Below are positions 17,360 through 26,548 of a DNA stretch of 64,000 nt, piece by piece. Position numbers and translations under genes: made by a program. The notes under the pieces are model-generated. The model saw nothing but the letters and a program-made list of their open reading frames with translations. It was not told the origin of the DNA and did no database searches. Positions within the stretch are counted from its first letter, which is position 1; the number at the start of each line of letters is the position of its first letter. The DNA comes from VAZQ01 sp963739385 (lineage in GTDB: Bacteria; Pseudomonadota; Alphaproteobacteria; Rhizobiales; Xanthobacteraceae). The DNA lies in assembly GCA_963739385.1 (NCBI GenBank), contig CAVUAI010000014.1, forward strand, positions 9,054-73,053, read 5' to 3'.

Positions 17360-18322
17360 ATGCGACGCCACGTCAACCTTATCGCCCTCGTGCTGCTGGG
17401 GATCTGCGGCAACGCATGTGCGCAGAGCTGGCCTGCAAAGCCCATTCACGTCGTGGTGCCTTTCACCGCCGGCAGCGCGACCGACATCATCGCCCGCACG
17501 GTGTTGGAACAGGTCGGGCGGCAAGTCGGGCAGCCCGCCGTGATCGAGAGCAGGCTCGGTGCCGGCGGCACCACAGCCTCCGCCGCCGTGGCCCGGTCGG
17601 ACCCCGACGGCTACACCATCCTGTTCACCTCGTCCGCCTACACGATCACCCCGTTGATCCAGACCAACCTGCCGTTCGACCCCTTGCGCGATCTGGCCGG
17701 CGTGACGCCGGTCGCGAACCTGCCGAACGTCATGGTGATTCCGCCGGACCGGCCCTTCAGGACGCTGCCCGCCATGGTCGCCGCCGCCAAGGCCAAACCC
17801 GATTTGCTGAATTACGCCAGCGTCGGGCCCGGCACCGCATCACATGTCATTGCCGAACTGTTGAAGCTGCGCGCCGGATTCCAGGCCCAGCACGTTCCGT
17901 TCAAGGGACCGGCCGAGGCGCTGACCGAAATCATGGCCGGGCGGGTCGATTTCTTCATCGTTCCGACCTTGCCAGCGATGCCGATGATCCGCGACGGCAG
18001 GCTCGCGGCGATCGCCGTGAGCTCGTCGCGCCGCGCGGCCGATCTTCCCGACGTGCCGACCACGGTCGAAGCCGGCTTCCCCGATACTGCCTATAATTTC
18101 TGGTTCGGTGTCCTGGTGCCGGCAAGGACCCCGCGTGACATTGTCGAGCGGCTGAACCAGGAGATCGCCAAGGCGCTGCAGGTGCCGGAGGTGAAGGACC
18201 GCATCAGCAAGCTTGGCGGCGAGCCGACGTACCTGCCCCCGTCGGCGTTCGACGCTCATCTCAAGGACGAGATCGAGACCAACGCGATCGTCGTCCGGGC
18301 GTCCGGCCTCAAGGCGAATTGA
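17360..18322 (+). CDS. Bug family (TctC) periplasmic solute-binding protein 1
   Basis: A 320-residue secreted binding protein. A signal peptide ends near residue 21 (GNACAQSWP), then the mature domain shows the Bug pattern: IHVVVPFTAGSATDIIAR, GAGGTTASAAVARSDPDGYTILF, the ASVGPGTASHV carboxylate-binding turn, HVPFKGPAEALTEIMAGRVDF and the late DLPDVPTTVEAG. Such proteins bind carboxylic or aromatic acids for tripartite tricarboxylate transporters. No tctA or tctB membrane genes are nearby. The ATG at 17360 follows a GGGGA site. It precedes an epimerase and an amidohydrolase on the same strand, which suggests a catabolic cluster. Confidence 0.9.
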   Translation: MRRHVNLIALVLLGICGNACAQSWPAKPIHVVVPFTAGSATDIIARTVLEQVGRQVGQPAVIESRLGAGGTTASAAVARSDPDGYTILFTSSAYTITPLIQTNLPFDPLRDLAGVTPVANLPNVMVIPPDRPFRTLPAMVAAAKAKPDLLNYASVGPGTASHVIAELLKLRAGFQAQHVPFKGPAEALTEIMAGRVDFFIVPTLPAMPMIRDGRLAAIAVSSSRRAADLPDVPTTVEAGFPDTAYNFWFGVLVPARTPRDIVERLNQEIAKALQVPEVKDRISKLGGEPTYLPPSAFDAHLKDEIETNAIVVRASGLKAN

Positions 18323-18379
18323 AGCAGCGTCCGATCCCGCGAAAAGAGCCATGCCCCTTCACCTCGATTGCGCGCGGTC

Positions 18380-19315
18380 ATGACCTCACACGTTCTGGTT
18401 CTCGGGGCCGCCGGGCGACTTGGCTACCGGGCGGCGCAAGCGTTCCGTGGCGCCGGCTGGAAGGTCACGAGCCTGGTGCGGCCGGGCAGTTCGGCGCGCG
18501 CGCCGGCCGGCACCAAGATCGTCGAGGTCGACGCGCTCGATCATGCCGCGGTGAGCGAAGTCGCGCGCGGCGCCGATGTTGTTCTGCACGCGCTCAACCC
18601 ATCCCATATCGGCTGGTCGCGGCAGGCCCTGCCGCTCGCCTATTCAGCCATCACGGCGACGGAAACCGCTGGTGCCACGCTGCTGTTCCCCGGCAATCTA
18701 TACAATTACGGCTCGCCTCTGCCGCCCGTGATCACCGAGAGCGCGGCCATGCGTCCTTCATCGCACAAAGGACAGATGCGGGTGGCGATCGAAGATCGCA
18801 TGGCCGAAGCCGCGGAACGCGGCATGCGCGCCATCGTCGTGCGCGCCGGAGATTTTTACGGCGGCGGGCACGGATCCTGGCTCGACCTCGTCGTGGCCAA
18901 GGAGATCGCCCGCGGTCGCTTGACCTATCCCGGGCGGCTCGACGCGACGCACGAATGGACCTATCTGCCCGATCTCGCCGCGGCGATGGTGCGGCTCGCC
19001 GCCATGCGCGAAACATTGCCGCCATTCGCCACCTTCGGTTTTTCCGGCCACGCGGCCACGGGTCACGAATTCACCACCGCGATCGCGCGGGCGGCGCGCA
19101 GCAAGCTTCAGGTCAAGCGCATGACCTGGTGGCTCATCCATGCGTTGCGGCCGCTCGTTCCGCTCTGTCGAGAGTTGTCCGAGATTGCGTATCTCTGGAA
19201 CGAGCCGCATCGGATCGACGGCGGCAAGCTGGCGGCGGCGATAGGCGCTGTCCCGCATACACCGCTTGACGTTGCCATCGCACGCGCCCTACAGGACCTC
19301 GGCGCAACGGCTTGA
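18380..19315 (+). CDS. NAD(P)-dependent epimerase/dehydratase family protein
   Basis: A 311-residue extended short-chain dehydrogenase. The cofactor loop is LGAAGRLGY near the N-terminus. A FPGNLYNYG segment marks the substrate region; its Tyr may belong to the YxxxK system, but the classical YxxxK spacing is not obvious. RAGDFYGGG and TYPGRLDATHEWTYLPDLAAAMVRL fit the NAD-epimerase/dehydratase group. Substrate unknown. It lies between the Bug protein and the amidohydrolase, spaced 57 and 44 bp, so the three may act on one imported compound. Confidence 0.8.
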   Translation: MTSHVLVLGAAGRLGYRAAQAFRGAGWKVTSLVRPGSSARAPAGTKIVEVDALDHAAVSEVARGADVVLHALNPSHIGWSRQALPLAYSAITATETAGATLLFPGNLYNYGSPLPPVITESAAMRPSSHKGQMRVAIEDRMAEAAERGMRAIVVRAGDFYGGGHGSWLDLVVAKEIARGRLTYPGRLDATHEWTYLPDLAAAMVRLAAMRETLPPFATFGFSGHAATGHEFTTAIARAARSKLQVKRMTWWLIHALRPLVPLCRELSEIAYLWNEPHRIDGGKLAAAIGAVPHTPLDVAIARALQDLGATA

Positions 19316-19359
19316 GACGCGCGAAGGCCGCGGGGATCGGCCAGGGGAGGAAACCTTCG

Positions 19360-20340
19360 ATGATCGTCGATTTCCAGCACCATTTCACGCCGCAAGAGTT
19401 GATGCCGAAGGATCTCGGTCGCCGCAAGCTCGTGTCCTATGACGAGCACGGCGCGCCGAGTTTCATCCTGCACTGGATGCTGTTCGACCTCGACGAGCAT
19501 ATCCGTATGATGGACGAGGCCGGCATCGATGTGGCCTTCCTCACCAGCGCGGCGGGCATGTGCGCCGACATCGACAAGTCGCGCCTCTGCAACGCGAGCG
19601 CCAAGAAGGCGGAACGCGACTATCCCGGCCGCTTCATCGGCGCGGCGCATGCCAACCCGCTCGGCGGAGCGGAGGCGTTTCGCGAGCTCGCACGTTGCAA
19701 GCACGAACTCGGCTTTCCCGGCGTGGTGATCACGTCGGAGACAAACGACCTCTATCTCGATGCGCCCGAATTCGAGCCGTTCTGGGCCGAGTGCGCCAAG
19801 CTCGGGCTGTTCGTGTTCGTTCATCCCGCGCTCAAGCTCAATCAGACGCAGCAGTTCGATGGCTACGACACCGCACGCTCGGTCGGCCGGGAATTCTCGC
19901 TGGTGATGGCGACGATCCGCCTGATCAATGCGGGCGTGTTCGACCGTCACCCGAACCTCACCGTCCATATGTCGCATCTTGGCGGCGGCCTGTCGGCGCT
20001 GCTCGGGCGCATCCGCTCCTACCAGGACAAGGACTTCTGGGGGACGCTCGACAACGCCCGCCACGGCAAGAAGGCCAGACACGATTTCGACCACTACATC
20101 CGCAACAACATGCTGTTCGACACCGCCGGCTTCTGCGGCGCGATGGGCGCCGTCAAAGGCGCGCTGATCGAAATCCCGGCGTCGCGCATCGTGTTCGCCA
20201 CCGACTATCCGCAGGAAATCCGCGAACGCTCGGCGGTGCGCGATTTCGTGGCCGAGCTGCGGGCGCTCGGCAAGGACGGCGAGGCCATTCTGTCCGGCAA
20301 TGTCGACAAGCTGCTCAAGCAGCCGGCGAAAGCGGCGTAG
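19360..20340 (+). CDS. amidohydrolase-2 family metal-dependent hydrolase (ACMSD-like)
   Basis: A 326-residue TIM-barrel hydrolase of the amidohydrolase-2 group, which includes decarboxylases and hydrolases of aromatic-ring fission products. The first metal motif reads VDFQHHF instead of the usual HxH, so the first ligand is a Gln-His-His variant. Later metal or acid residues appear in FVHPAL (His), HMSHLGGG (His) and FATDYPQE (Asp). The ATG at 19360 has GGGGAGG about nine bases upstream, excluding the upstream start at 19312. Last gene of the Bug-epimerase-amidohydrolase run. Confidence 0.85.
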   Translation: MIVDFQHHFTPQELMPKDLGRRKLVSYDEHGAPSFILHWMLFDLDEHIRMMDEAGIDVAFLTSAAGMCADIDKSRLCNASAKKAERDYPGRFIGAAHANPLGGAEAFRELARCKHELGFPGVVITSETNDLYLDAPEFEPFWAECAKLGLFVFVHPALKLNQTQQFDGYDTARSVGREFSLVMATIRLINAGVFDRHPNLTVHMSHLGGGLSALLGRIRSYQDKDFWGTLDNARHGKKARHDFDHYIRNNMLFDTAGFCGAMGAVKGALIEIPASRIVFATDYPQEIRERSAVRDFVAELRALGKDGEAILSGNVDKLLKQPAKAA

Positions 20341-20404
20341 TGTGGCGCGATAGCGCTTTTCCGGCTGCTCCGCTTTCGCAGGCCATCGCACTTGCGCGAT
20401 AGCA

Positions 20405-20851
20405 TCATCCCGCCAGATGCTTCTCGATCTCGTGGATGGGAAGCTTGACGAAGTCCTTGTCGATCTCGCCGCGCACCGCGGCGCGCAGATTGTGGGAATA
20501 GGCCTGCCGCAATACGCCGAGCGCACGCGGCGGCGCGACGATGATCAGCGACTTGACCTCGCCGGCATTGACCGCGGCGTCGAGATGGCTGGCGAGCGCC
20601 TGCAGGAAACGATGCTCCTCCTGCTCGTGCCAATCGGTCTGCTCCACGGCACTGCGTCCGCTTCCAACCGAGCTGAAGGAGCGACCGGGCGCGTCGGTCC
20701 CCAGTTCATGAGTTTTGCGATCGGGCTGCTCGCGCGCCTCCCGGGTCTTGAGGTTGAGGAATTTTTCGTCGCCGACGTTCTCCAGCACCAGCGCTTTCTT
20801 GCCGTCGCAAACGACGACCCAGTCGCCCTGCCGGATTTTGAGCTTTTGCAT
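20405..20851 (-). CDS. host attachment protein-like (BaeRF-type) protein
   Basis: A 148-residue protein resembling the family annotated as protein required for attachment to host cells, which is related to archaeal release factor-like domains. Features are an N-terminal GDWVVVCDGKKALVLEN strand, a polar linker with SFSSVGSGRSAVEQTDW, then EEHRFLQALASHLD and SLIIVAPPRALGVLRQ, which match the family. The true role is uncertain. The ATG at 20851 has GGGAGG nine bases upstream. It is convergent with the amidohydrolase gene. Confidence 0.8.
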   Translation of the reverse strand: MQKLKIRQGDWVVVCDGKKALVLENVGDEKFLNLKTREAREQPDRKTHELGTDAPGRSFSSVGSGRSAVEQTDWHEQEEHRFLQALASHLDAAVNAGEVKSLIIVAPPRALGVLRQAYSHNLRAAVRGEIDKDFVKLPIHEIEKHLAG

Positions 20852-20947
20852 GCAAGACCTCCCGCACGATCCGCGATCATACCGCGGCAACGCCGTGGTT
20901 TCCTCGTCCTGGTCGATGTTCCGGTGGCAGAACGCGTGGGGGCCGAT

Positions 20948-22633
20948 TCAGTTGCCGGCCGCGAGCAACCGCCGGGCGATCACCTGCGCCTGGATCTCGG
21001 CGGCGCCCTCGAAAATACTGAGAATGCGGGCATCGCAGAGGATGCGCGAAACCGGAAATTCGAGCGCGAACCCGTTGCCGCCGTGGATCTGCACGGCATT
21101 GTCGGCATTCGCCCACGCCACGCGGGCGGCTAGCAGCTTGGCCATGCCGGCCTCGAGATCACAGCGCTTGCCGGAGTCCTTCTGACGCGCGGCGAAATAA
21201 GTGAGCTGGCGCGCAATCATGATTTCGACCGCCATCATCGCGATTTTGTCTGCGACCCGCGGGAAACCGATGATCGGCTGGCCGAACTGATGGCGCTGCT
21301 GGGCGTAGTCGAGAGCCTGCTCCATGGCCGCCTGCGCCACGCCGATCGCGCGCGCCGCGGTCTGGATGCGCGCGGATTCGAAGGTCTGCATGAGCTGACG
21401 AAAGCCCTGCCCCTCGACGCCCCCGAGCAGGTTTTCCGCCTTCACCTCGAAGCCGTCGAAGGCGATCTCGTACTCTTTCATGCCGCGATAGCCGAGCACC
21501 TCGATCTCGGTGCCGGACATGCCGGCCGCCGGAAACGGATCTGCATCGGTGCCGCGCGGCTTCTCCGCCAGCAGCATGGAAAGCCCGCGATGGCCAGGCT
21601 CGCTCGGATTGGTCCGCACCAGCAGCGTCATCAGGTCGGCCCGCACCGGATGCGTGATCCACGTCTTGTTGCCCTGGACCTTGTAGACATCGCCGTCCCG
21701 CCCGGCCCGCGTCTTGAGCGACGCAAGATCGGAGCCGGTATTCGGCTCGGTGAATACGGCCGTCGGCAGCACTTCTCCGGCTGCGAGCTTCGGCAACCAG
21801 TGACGCTTCTGCTCCTCGGTTCCGCCGCCGATGATCAGCTCGGCCGCGATTTCGGAACGCGTGCCGAGCGAACCCACTCCGATATAGCCGCGGGAGAGCT
21901 CCTCCGAAACGACGCACATCGCCTCCTTGCCCAGGCCCAGGCCGCCGTAGTCTTCCGGGATGGTGAGGCCGAACACGCCGAGCTCGGACATCTGCGCCAG
22001 GACTTCGAGCGGAATGTAGCTGTTGGTACGGTGCCATTGCTGCGCGTGCGGCACGACCTCGCTATCGGCGAACTTGCGCATCTCCTCGCGCATCGTCGTC
22101 AGCGTCTCGTCCAGCGCGCAGTCGCCTACGGTGGCACCGTGATGAGCCTGCATCAGCTCGACCAACCGGGCGCGGCGCTCGACATTGCGCGAGCCGGCCA
22201 CGTCTTGCAGGAGAGGGCCGAGACGCCTGGCTACGGCCTCGGGCGCAAGCCCGAGATCGGCAGGGCGCACGATCTCGCCCTGACTCATGGGAATGCCGCC
22301 CTGAATCTGGGCGAGGTATTCGCCGATCCCGATCGAGACGAGCAGTTCCTCAATTTCGCCGAGCCCGCCGGCGGCATGCATGCGCTCGGCATAGGCCGCC
22401 AGCTGCCGGATGGATTCGACATAGGTCGCGAGCCAGGCGAGGCCATGGGTCGCGCGCTGCTCCCGATCGAGCAGCCCGTCATCCATGGAATTGCCAACCA
22501 TGACGCGCTGGCGCACCGCCGCAGTCGCCTCCGCGAGCAACGCTTCCACGGCGGAGGTCGCCCCGCGCGCGAGCGCGATCAGTTTGGCTGCGGAGTCTCG
22601 GGTTTGCGCGGTGTCCAGCATCGACGGTTCCAT
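20948..22633 (-). CDS. mcd: (2S)-methylsuccinyl-CoA dehydrogenase
   Basis: A 561-residue acyl-CoA dehydrogenase. The usual family length is about 380; this protein has an extra N-terminal domain of about 170 residues containing HGLAWLATYVESIRQL, which is characteristic of methylsuccinyl-CoA dehydrogenase (Mcd) of the ethylmalonyl-CoA pathway. It oxidises (2S)-methylsuccinyl-CoA to mesaconyl-CoA with electrons passing to ETF. The dehydrogenase core shows FTEPNTGSDLAS, the FAD segments around QRHQFGQPI and QIHGGNGFALEFPVSRILCDARI, and IFEGAAEIQ at the C-terminus. The alternative start at MLDTAQ (22621) is possible. Other pathway enzymes lie at 34-38 kb. Confidence 0.88.
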   Translation of the reverse strand: MEPSMLDTAQTRDSAAKLIALARGATSAVEALLAEATAAVRQRVMVGNSMDDGLLDREQRATHGLAWLATYVESIRQLAAYAERMHAAGGLGEIEELLVSIGIGEYLAQIQGGIPMSQGEIVRPADLGLAPEAVARRLGPLLQDVAGSRNVERRARLVELMQAHHGATVGDCALDETLTTMREEMRKFADSEVVPHAQQWHRTNSYIPLEVLAQMSELGVFGLTIPEDYGGLGLGKEAMCVVSEELSRGYIGVGSLGTRSEIAAELIIGGGTEEQKRHWLPKLAAGEVLPTAVFTEPNTGSDLASLKTRAGRDGDVYKVQGNKTWITHPVRADLMTLLVRTNPSEPGHRGLSMLLAEKPRGTDADPFPAAGMSGTEIEVLGYRGMKEYEIAFDGFEVKAENLLGGVEGQGFRQLMQTFESARIQTAARAIGVAQAAMEQALDYAQQRHQFGQPIIGFPRVADKIAMMAVEIMIARQLTYFAARQKDSGKRCDLEAGMAKLLAARVAWANADNAVQIHGGNGFALEFPVSRILCDARILSIFEGAAEIQAQVIARRLLAAGN

Positions 22634-22698
22634 AAGTAATCCGAAGGCGCGTCACGCTGTCGGACATTTGAACCCTGACAATCGTGCAAGACTACGCG

Positions 22699-22710
22699 TG
22701 CAGTGCACAA
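22699..22710 (+). promoter_or_regulatory. candidate PhaR-type box upstream of mcd
   Basis: TGCAGTGCACAA, about 66-77 bp upstream of the mcd ATG. It fits the consensus TGCRNYGCASMA that I recall being reported for PhaR in Bradyrhizobium. A similar box lies upstream of meaA at 35920. The motif belongs to a 364-bp gap (22634-22997) between mcd and the divergent YihY gene; I see no gene or other clear signal in the rest of that gap, apart from a TTGCAA at 22945. Confidence 0.45.
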
Positions 22711-22997
22711 ATGCAACGGAGCGAGACGATATTTGATAGCTCTGCTGCGAGTTTGCGCATCGCTGCTGCGTTATTGACCAGCGGTCGCGGGCCCCGAACC
22801 TCGCCCCGGCGCCATGTGCTCCGCCAGCTCTGGACAGGCGTCGAGCCGCTTGATCGGGCCTTGCAACATTGGCATCGGGGTTGCTGAGGGAACGCAGTCC
22901 CAGCTTCGGTGGCATGCGACGCCAAAGCGCAAATGATCTGTGACTTGCAAGGGTCGCGCGAAGCGCGCAATTGAGGGAGCGGGCTGGGGATTCTCCG

Positions 22998-23837
22998 ATG
23001 CGACGAGCCTTCGAGATCGCCCTCGACGCGTATTGGCGCTTTCTGGCCGATGACGGCTGGGCGATCGCAAGCCATATCGCGCTCTCGGCGCTGATGGCGA
23101 TGTTTCCGTTTTTCATCGTGCTCACATCGCTTGCCGGCCTGTTCGGCTCGAACGATCTCGCCGACGAGGTGGCGAGATTGCTGCTGGCGGCATGGCCCGA
23201 GGAGGTGGCGGCGCCGCTCGCGCAGGAGATTCACAGCGTGCTCACCACGACGCATACCGGTGCGCTCACCCTTGGCGTCGTGTTCGCGGTCTTCTTCGCA
23301 TCGAGCGGGGTCGAGAGCCTTCGCATCGGTCTCAACCGCGCCTACGGCGTCCTCGAAACCCGCCACTGGATTCTGCTGCGGCTCGAATCGATCGGCTACG
23401 TGCTGGTGGCTGCGGCCGGCCTCCTGACCTTGGGCTTTTTCATCGTCCTGGGCCCGCTACTGTTTCGGACCGCGCTGCGATATGCTCCCTGGCTTGCCCC
23501 GCTCGAAGGCACCTTCACCATCTTCCGCTTCGGCATCGCGATCGTCGTTCTGACCATCGCGCTGTTCGTCGCCCACAAATGGTTGCCGGCCGGCCGGCGC
23601 CGGGTGATCGAGATTCTGCCTGGCATCGTCGCCACCCTTGTTCTCTGGCTTGTCGCCGGCGTCGCCTTCGGCCGCTACCTTGCGGAATTCTCGTTTACCT
23701 ATGTGAGCTACTATGCCGGCCTCGCCTCGGCGATGATCGCGCTGGTGTTCTTGTATTGGACGGCATCGATCTTCATCTACGGCGCCGCGCTTAACGCCGC
23801 TATATTCCGCCCGCGCGCCAAGGACGGCGCGCCCTAG
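22998..23837 (+). CDS. YihY/BrkB family inner-membrane protein
   Basis: A 279-residue polytopic membrane protein with about six hydrophobic segments. N-terminal features are FLADDGWAIASHIALSALMAMFPF, with SSGVESLRIGLNRAYG in the middle and the GLASAMIALVFLYWTASIFIYGAALNA motif near the end; these define the YihY family, once misnamed ribonuclease BN. Function is unclear. I chose the ATG at 22998 over the TTG at 22971. The gene is divergent from mcd and convergent with hutF. Confidence 0.88.
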   Translation: MRRAFEIALDAYWRFLADDGWAIASHIALSALMAMFPFFIVLTSLAGLFGSNDLADEVARLLLAAWPEEVAAPLAQEIHSVLTTTHTGALTLGVVFAVFFASSGVESLRIGLNRAYGVLETRHWILLRLESIGYVLVAAAGLLTLGFFIVLGPLLFRTALRYAPWLAPLEGTFTIFRFGIAIVVLTIALFVAHKWLPAGRRRVIEILPGIVATLVLWLVAGVAFGRYLAEFSFTYVSYYAGLASAMIALVFLYWTASIFIYGAALNAAIFRPRAKDGAP

Positions 23838-23882
23838 CAGACGTGCCCCGGCCGTTTCGGGAATATCGTGGCGAGTGGCATC

Positions 23883-25248
23883 CTATGCAGCCGCGAGCCT
23901 TGCCGCCGCAGCCTTGAAGCGCGCCTCGATGTCCGGCCGCAGCTTGTGACGGCCCTCTTCCACCACCGTTTCGCCGCCGACCAGCACAGTCTTCACCGCG
24001 CGTCGTCCGGCGACGAAAATCCAGGCGTCGAGCCAGCGGTCGCCGTCACGCGCCACCAGGTCGGGATGATTTTCGTCGAGCAGCACGATGTCGGCGCGCG
24101 AGCCGACGGCGAGCGAACCGATCGGCCGCTGCAGCGCCTGCGAACCGGCCGCGAGCGCGCTGGCATAGAGCCGCCGTCCGGTCAATTCCCGCTCGGAAAC
24201 CGTCATGACGTTGCGCGCGCGCCGCGCCAGCCGCTGTCCGTATTCCAGTTGCCGCAGCTCTGCCGCGGCGTCGATCTGGATGTTCGAATCGGTGCCGACG
24301 CCGAAGCGCCCCCCGGCTGTCAGAAAGCCGGCGCCGTCGAAAATGCCGTCGCCGAGCGACGCTTCGGTCAGCGGGCACAGGCCGGCCACGGCACCGGACG
24401 CCGCCAACGCCGCCACCTCCGCTGCCGTGGTGTGGGTCGCGTGGATCACGCACCAGCGCGAATTGAGCTTCGGCATTATCCAACAGCCATTCCACCGGAC
24501 GACGGCCGAGCGCCGCGACACATGCCTCCACCTCCCCGGCCTGCTCGGCGGCGTGGATATGAATCGGCCCGTCGGCCATCGCTTCGCAAACCGCGCGCAG
24601 GCTCGCGGGTGTCACCGCCCGCAGCGAATGCGGGGCGATGCCGACGCGCGCCGCCGGCAGGGCAGCCACGATCGCACGGCTACGTTCCACGATTACATGG
24701 AAGCGATCGGGATCGTTGATGAAACGGCGCTGACCTGCAACGGGCGGCGCGCCACCAAATCCGCCATTGGCGTAGAACGAAGGCAACAGGGTCAGGCCGA
24801 TCTGGCTTCGGGCACTGGCGGCCGCGATCCGGTTGGCCATTTCTCCGACATCGGAATAGGGCCGGCCATCGACGTCATGGTGCAGATAGTGGAACTCGCC
24901 AACCGTGGTGAAGCCGGTTTCCAGCATCTCCATGTAGGCGAAGGCTGCGATCGCCTCGACGTCGTCGGGAGAGAGATGCTGCAGGAACCGGTACATCACC
25001 TCGCGCCAGGTCCAGAAGCTGTCGGCGGTCGGCCCGCGACGTTCCGCCAGCCCGGCCATGCCGCGCTGGAATGCATGGCAGTGCAGATTAGGCAGGCCCG
25101 GAACGGCGATTCCGGCGGTGTGGTGCGCGTCATTTCGCGCTGCCGCTTCGGCGACCGCGACAATGACGCCGTCATCGACCGCGATGCGGACATCGCGCGC
25201 CCATCCGGACGGCAGCAGGGCATGGTCGAAAAACAGCTCGCGTCGCAA
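23883..25248 (-). pseudogene. hutF: formimidoylglutamate deiminase HutF, frame broken by one base
   Basis: HutF converts N-formimino-L-glutamate to N-formylglutamate and ammonia in the five-step histidine pathway. Two frames together give one full protein of about 454 residues. The first part (from a TTG at 25248 preceded by GGGAG) has the metal motif HCHAFQ and HIHAAEQ. The second part has HATH, GLCPLTEASLGDG and GTDSN. The frame breaks near 24469-24471. Removing one T there (A on the coding strand) gives EWLLDNAELNSRWCVIHATH, matching the family. No other stop or damage is seen, so a sequence error is as likely as a real mutation. It is divergent from hutI. Confidence 0.85.
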
Positions 25249-25342
25249 ATGTCGCGCTCCCGCCGTGTTGGACGCGGCATGGCGCTCGACAATAGTCGTG
25301 GGCGCGCAATTATGTATAGAGGGTCGGGCTCACGAGGATGCC
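25249..25342. promoter_or_regulatory. hutF/hutI divergent promoter region
   Basis: The 94-bp gap between the divergent hut transcription units must hold both promoters. An AT-rich patch at about 25309-25320 contains TGTATA (25313-25318), which could be a -10 element for hutI or half of the palindrome TGTATATACA recalled for HutC-type repressors. Only the half-site is visible, and no hutC gene is in the window. Confidence 0.35.
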
Positions 25343-26548
25343 ATGCGATTCGACACCATCTGGCTCGACGCGCGTCTTGCAACGCTTTCGCCTGATCGAG
25401 CCGGCCTGGGCGTGGTGGAGCGCGGCGCGGTCGCCGCCGCCGCGGGACGAGTTGCCTATGCGGGTCCGGTCGCGGACCTGCCTTCCGGCTGGGATGCGAT
25501 CGAGCGCGTGCCCCTCGACGGCCGCTGGATCACCCCCGGATTGATCGATTGCCACACTCATCTGGTCTATGCGGGAGACCGGGCGCACGAATTCGAGCTG
25601 CGCCTGGCCGGCGCCTCCTATGAGGATATCGCGCGCGCCGGCGGCGGCATTCTCTCGACGGTCAAGGCGACGCGCGCCGCCAGCGAAGACGATCTCGTAC
25701 ATGCGAGCTTGCCGCGTCTCGACCGATTGCTCGCGGAAGGGGTCACCACCGTCGAGATCAAGTCGGGCTATGGGCTCGACCCCGACACCGAAATGCGGAT
25801 GCTGCGGGCGGCGCGGCGCCTCGGGCGCGAGCGCGACATCGATGTCGTCACAAGCTTTCTCGGCGCGCATGCCCTGCCTCCAGAGGCCGGCGGCGACAAG
25901 GAGCGCTACATCGACGAGGTCTGCGCGATCATCCCGGCCATCGCCCGCGGCCAGCTGGTGGATGCCGTCGATGCGTTCTGCGAGACCATTGCGTTCTCGC
26001 CCGAGCAGACCGCGCGGGTGTTTACGGCGGCGCGGGCAGCCGGGTTGCCGGTCAAGCTGCACGCCGATCAGCTCACCAACCTGCACGGAGCGAAGCTCGC
26101 CGCCGAGCACGGGGCGCTGTCTGCCGACCATCTCGAATACACGGACGAGGATGGGGTCGCCGCCATGGCGCACGCCGGTACCGTCGCCGTGCTGCTGCCA
26201 GGTGCGTTCTATGTGCTGCGGGAAAGGCAACCGCCGCCAGTCGACGCCTTGCGACGAAGGCGCGTGCCGATCGCTGTTGCGACCGACAGCAATCCTGGCA
26301 CGTCGCCGATCACTTCGCTGCTCACGGTCCTGAGCATGGCGGCGACGCTGTTCGGCCTTACCGTCGACGAGGTCATTGCCGGTGTCACGCGGGAAGCGGC
26401 CCGCGCGCTCGGCCGTCTCGACTACGTCGGCACGCTCGAGCGCGGCAAATGGTGCGACCTCGCCATCTGGGACATCGAGCGTCCGGCCGAGCTTGCCTAT
26501 CGTATCGGCTTCAATCCACTGCATCGCCGGGTGCGGAGAGGGCGATGA
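25343..26548 (+). CDS. hutI: imidazolonepropionase
   Basis: A 401-residue zinc-dependent amidohydrolase that opens imidazolone-5-propionate to N-formimino-L-glutamate, the third step of histidine breakdown. Metal motif HTHLVYAGDRAHEFELR, the substrate segment EIKSGYGLD, metal His in LHADQL, and the late TDSNPGTSP motif with its metal Asp are all present. Length is typical. The ATG at 25343 follows a GAGG site; the frame is open to 25058 but this region belongs to hutF. Its TGA overlaps the ATG of hutH by four bases (ATGA). Confidence 0.96.
   Translation: MRFDTIWLDARLATLSPDRAGLGVVERGAVAAAAGRVAYAGPVADLPSGWDAIERVPLDGRWITPGLIDCHTHLVYAGDRAHEFELRLAGASYEDIARAGGGILSTVKATRAASEDDLVHASLPRLDRLLAEGVTTVEIKSGYGLDPDTEMRMLRAARRLGRERDIDVVTSFLGAHALPPEAGGDKERYIDEVCAIIPAIARGQLVDAVDAFCETIAFSPEQTARVFTAARAAGLPVKLHADQLTNLHGAKLAAEHGALSADHLEYTDEDGVAAMAHAGTVAVLLPGAFYVLRERQPPPVDALRRRRVPIAVATDSNPGTSPITSLLTVLSMAATLFGLTVDEVIAGVTREAARALGRLDYVGTLERGKWCDLAIWDIERPAELAYRIGFNPLHRRVRRGR

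Noticed and set aside
21290..22639. 449-residue plus-strand frame opposite mcd
   Set aside because: Perfect antisense of a well-supported dehydrogenase gene.
25311..25320. HutC operator in the hut promoter gap
   Set aside because: Only a half-site (TGTATA) is seen, so it is kept as a weak note and not called an operator.
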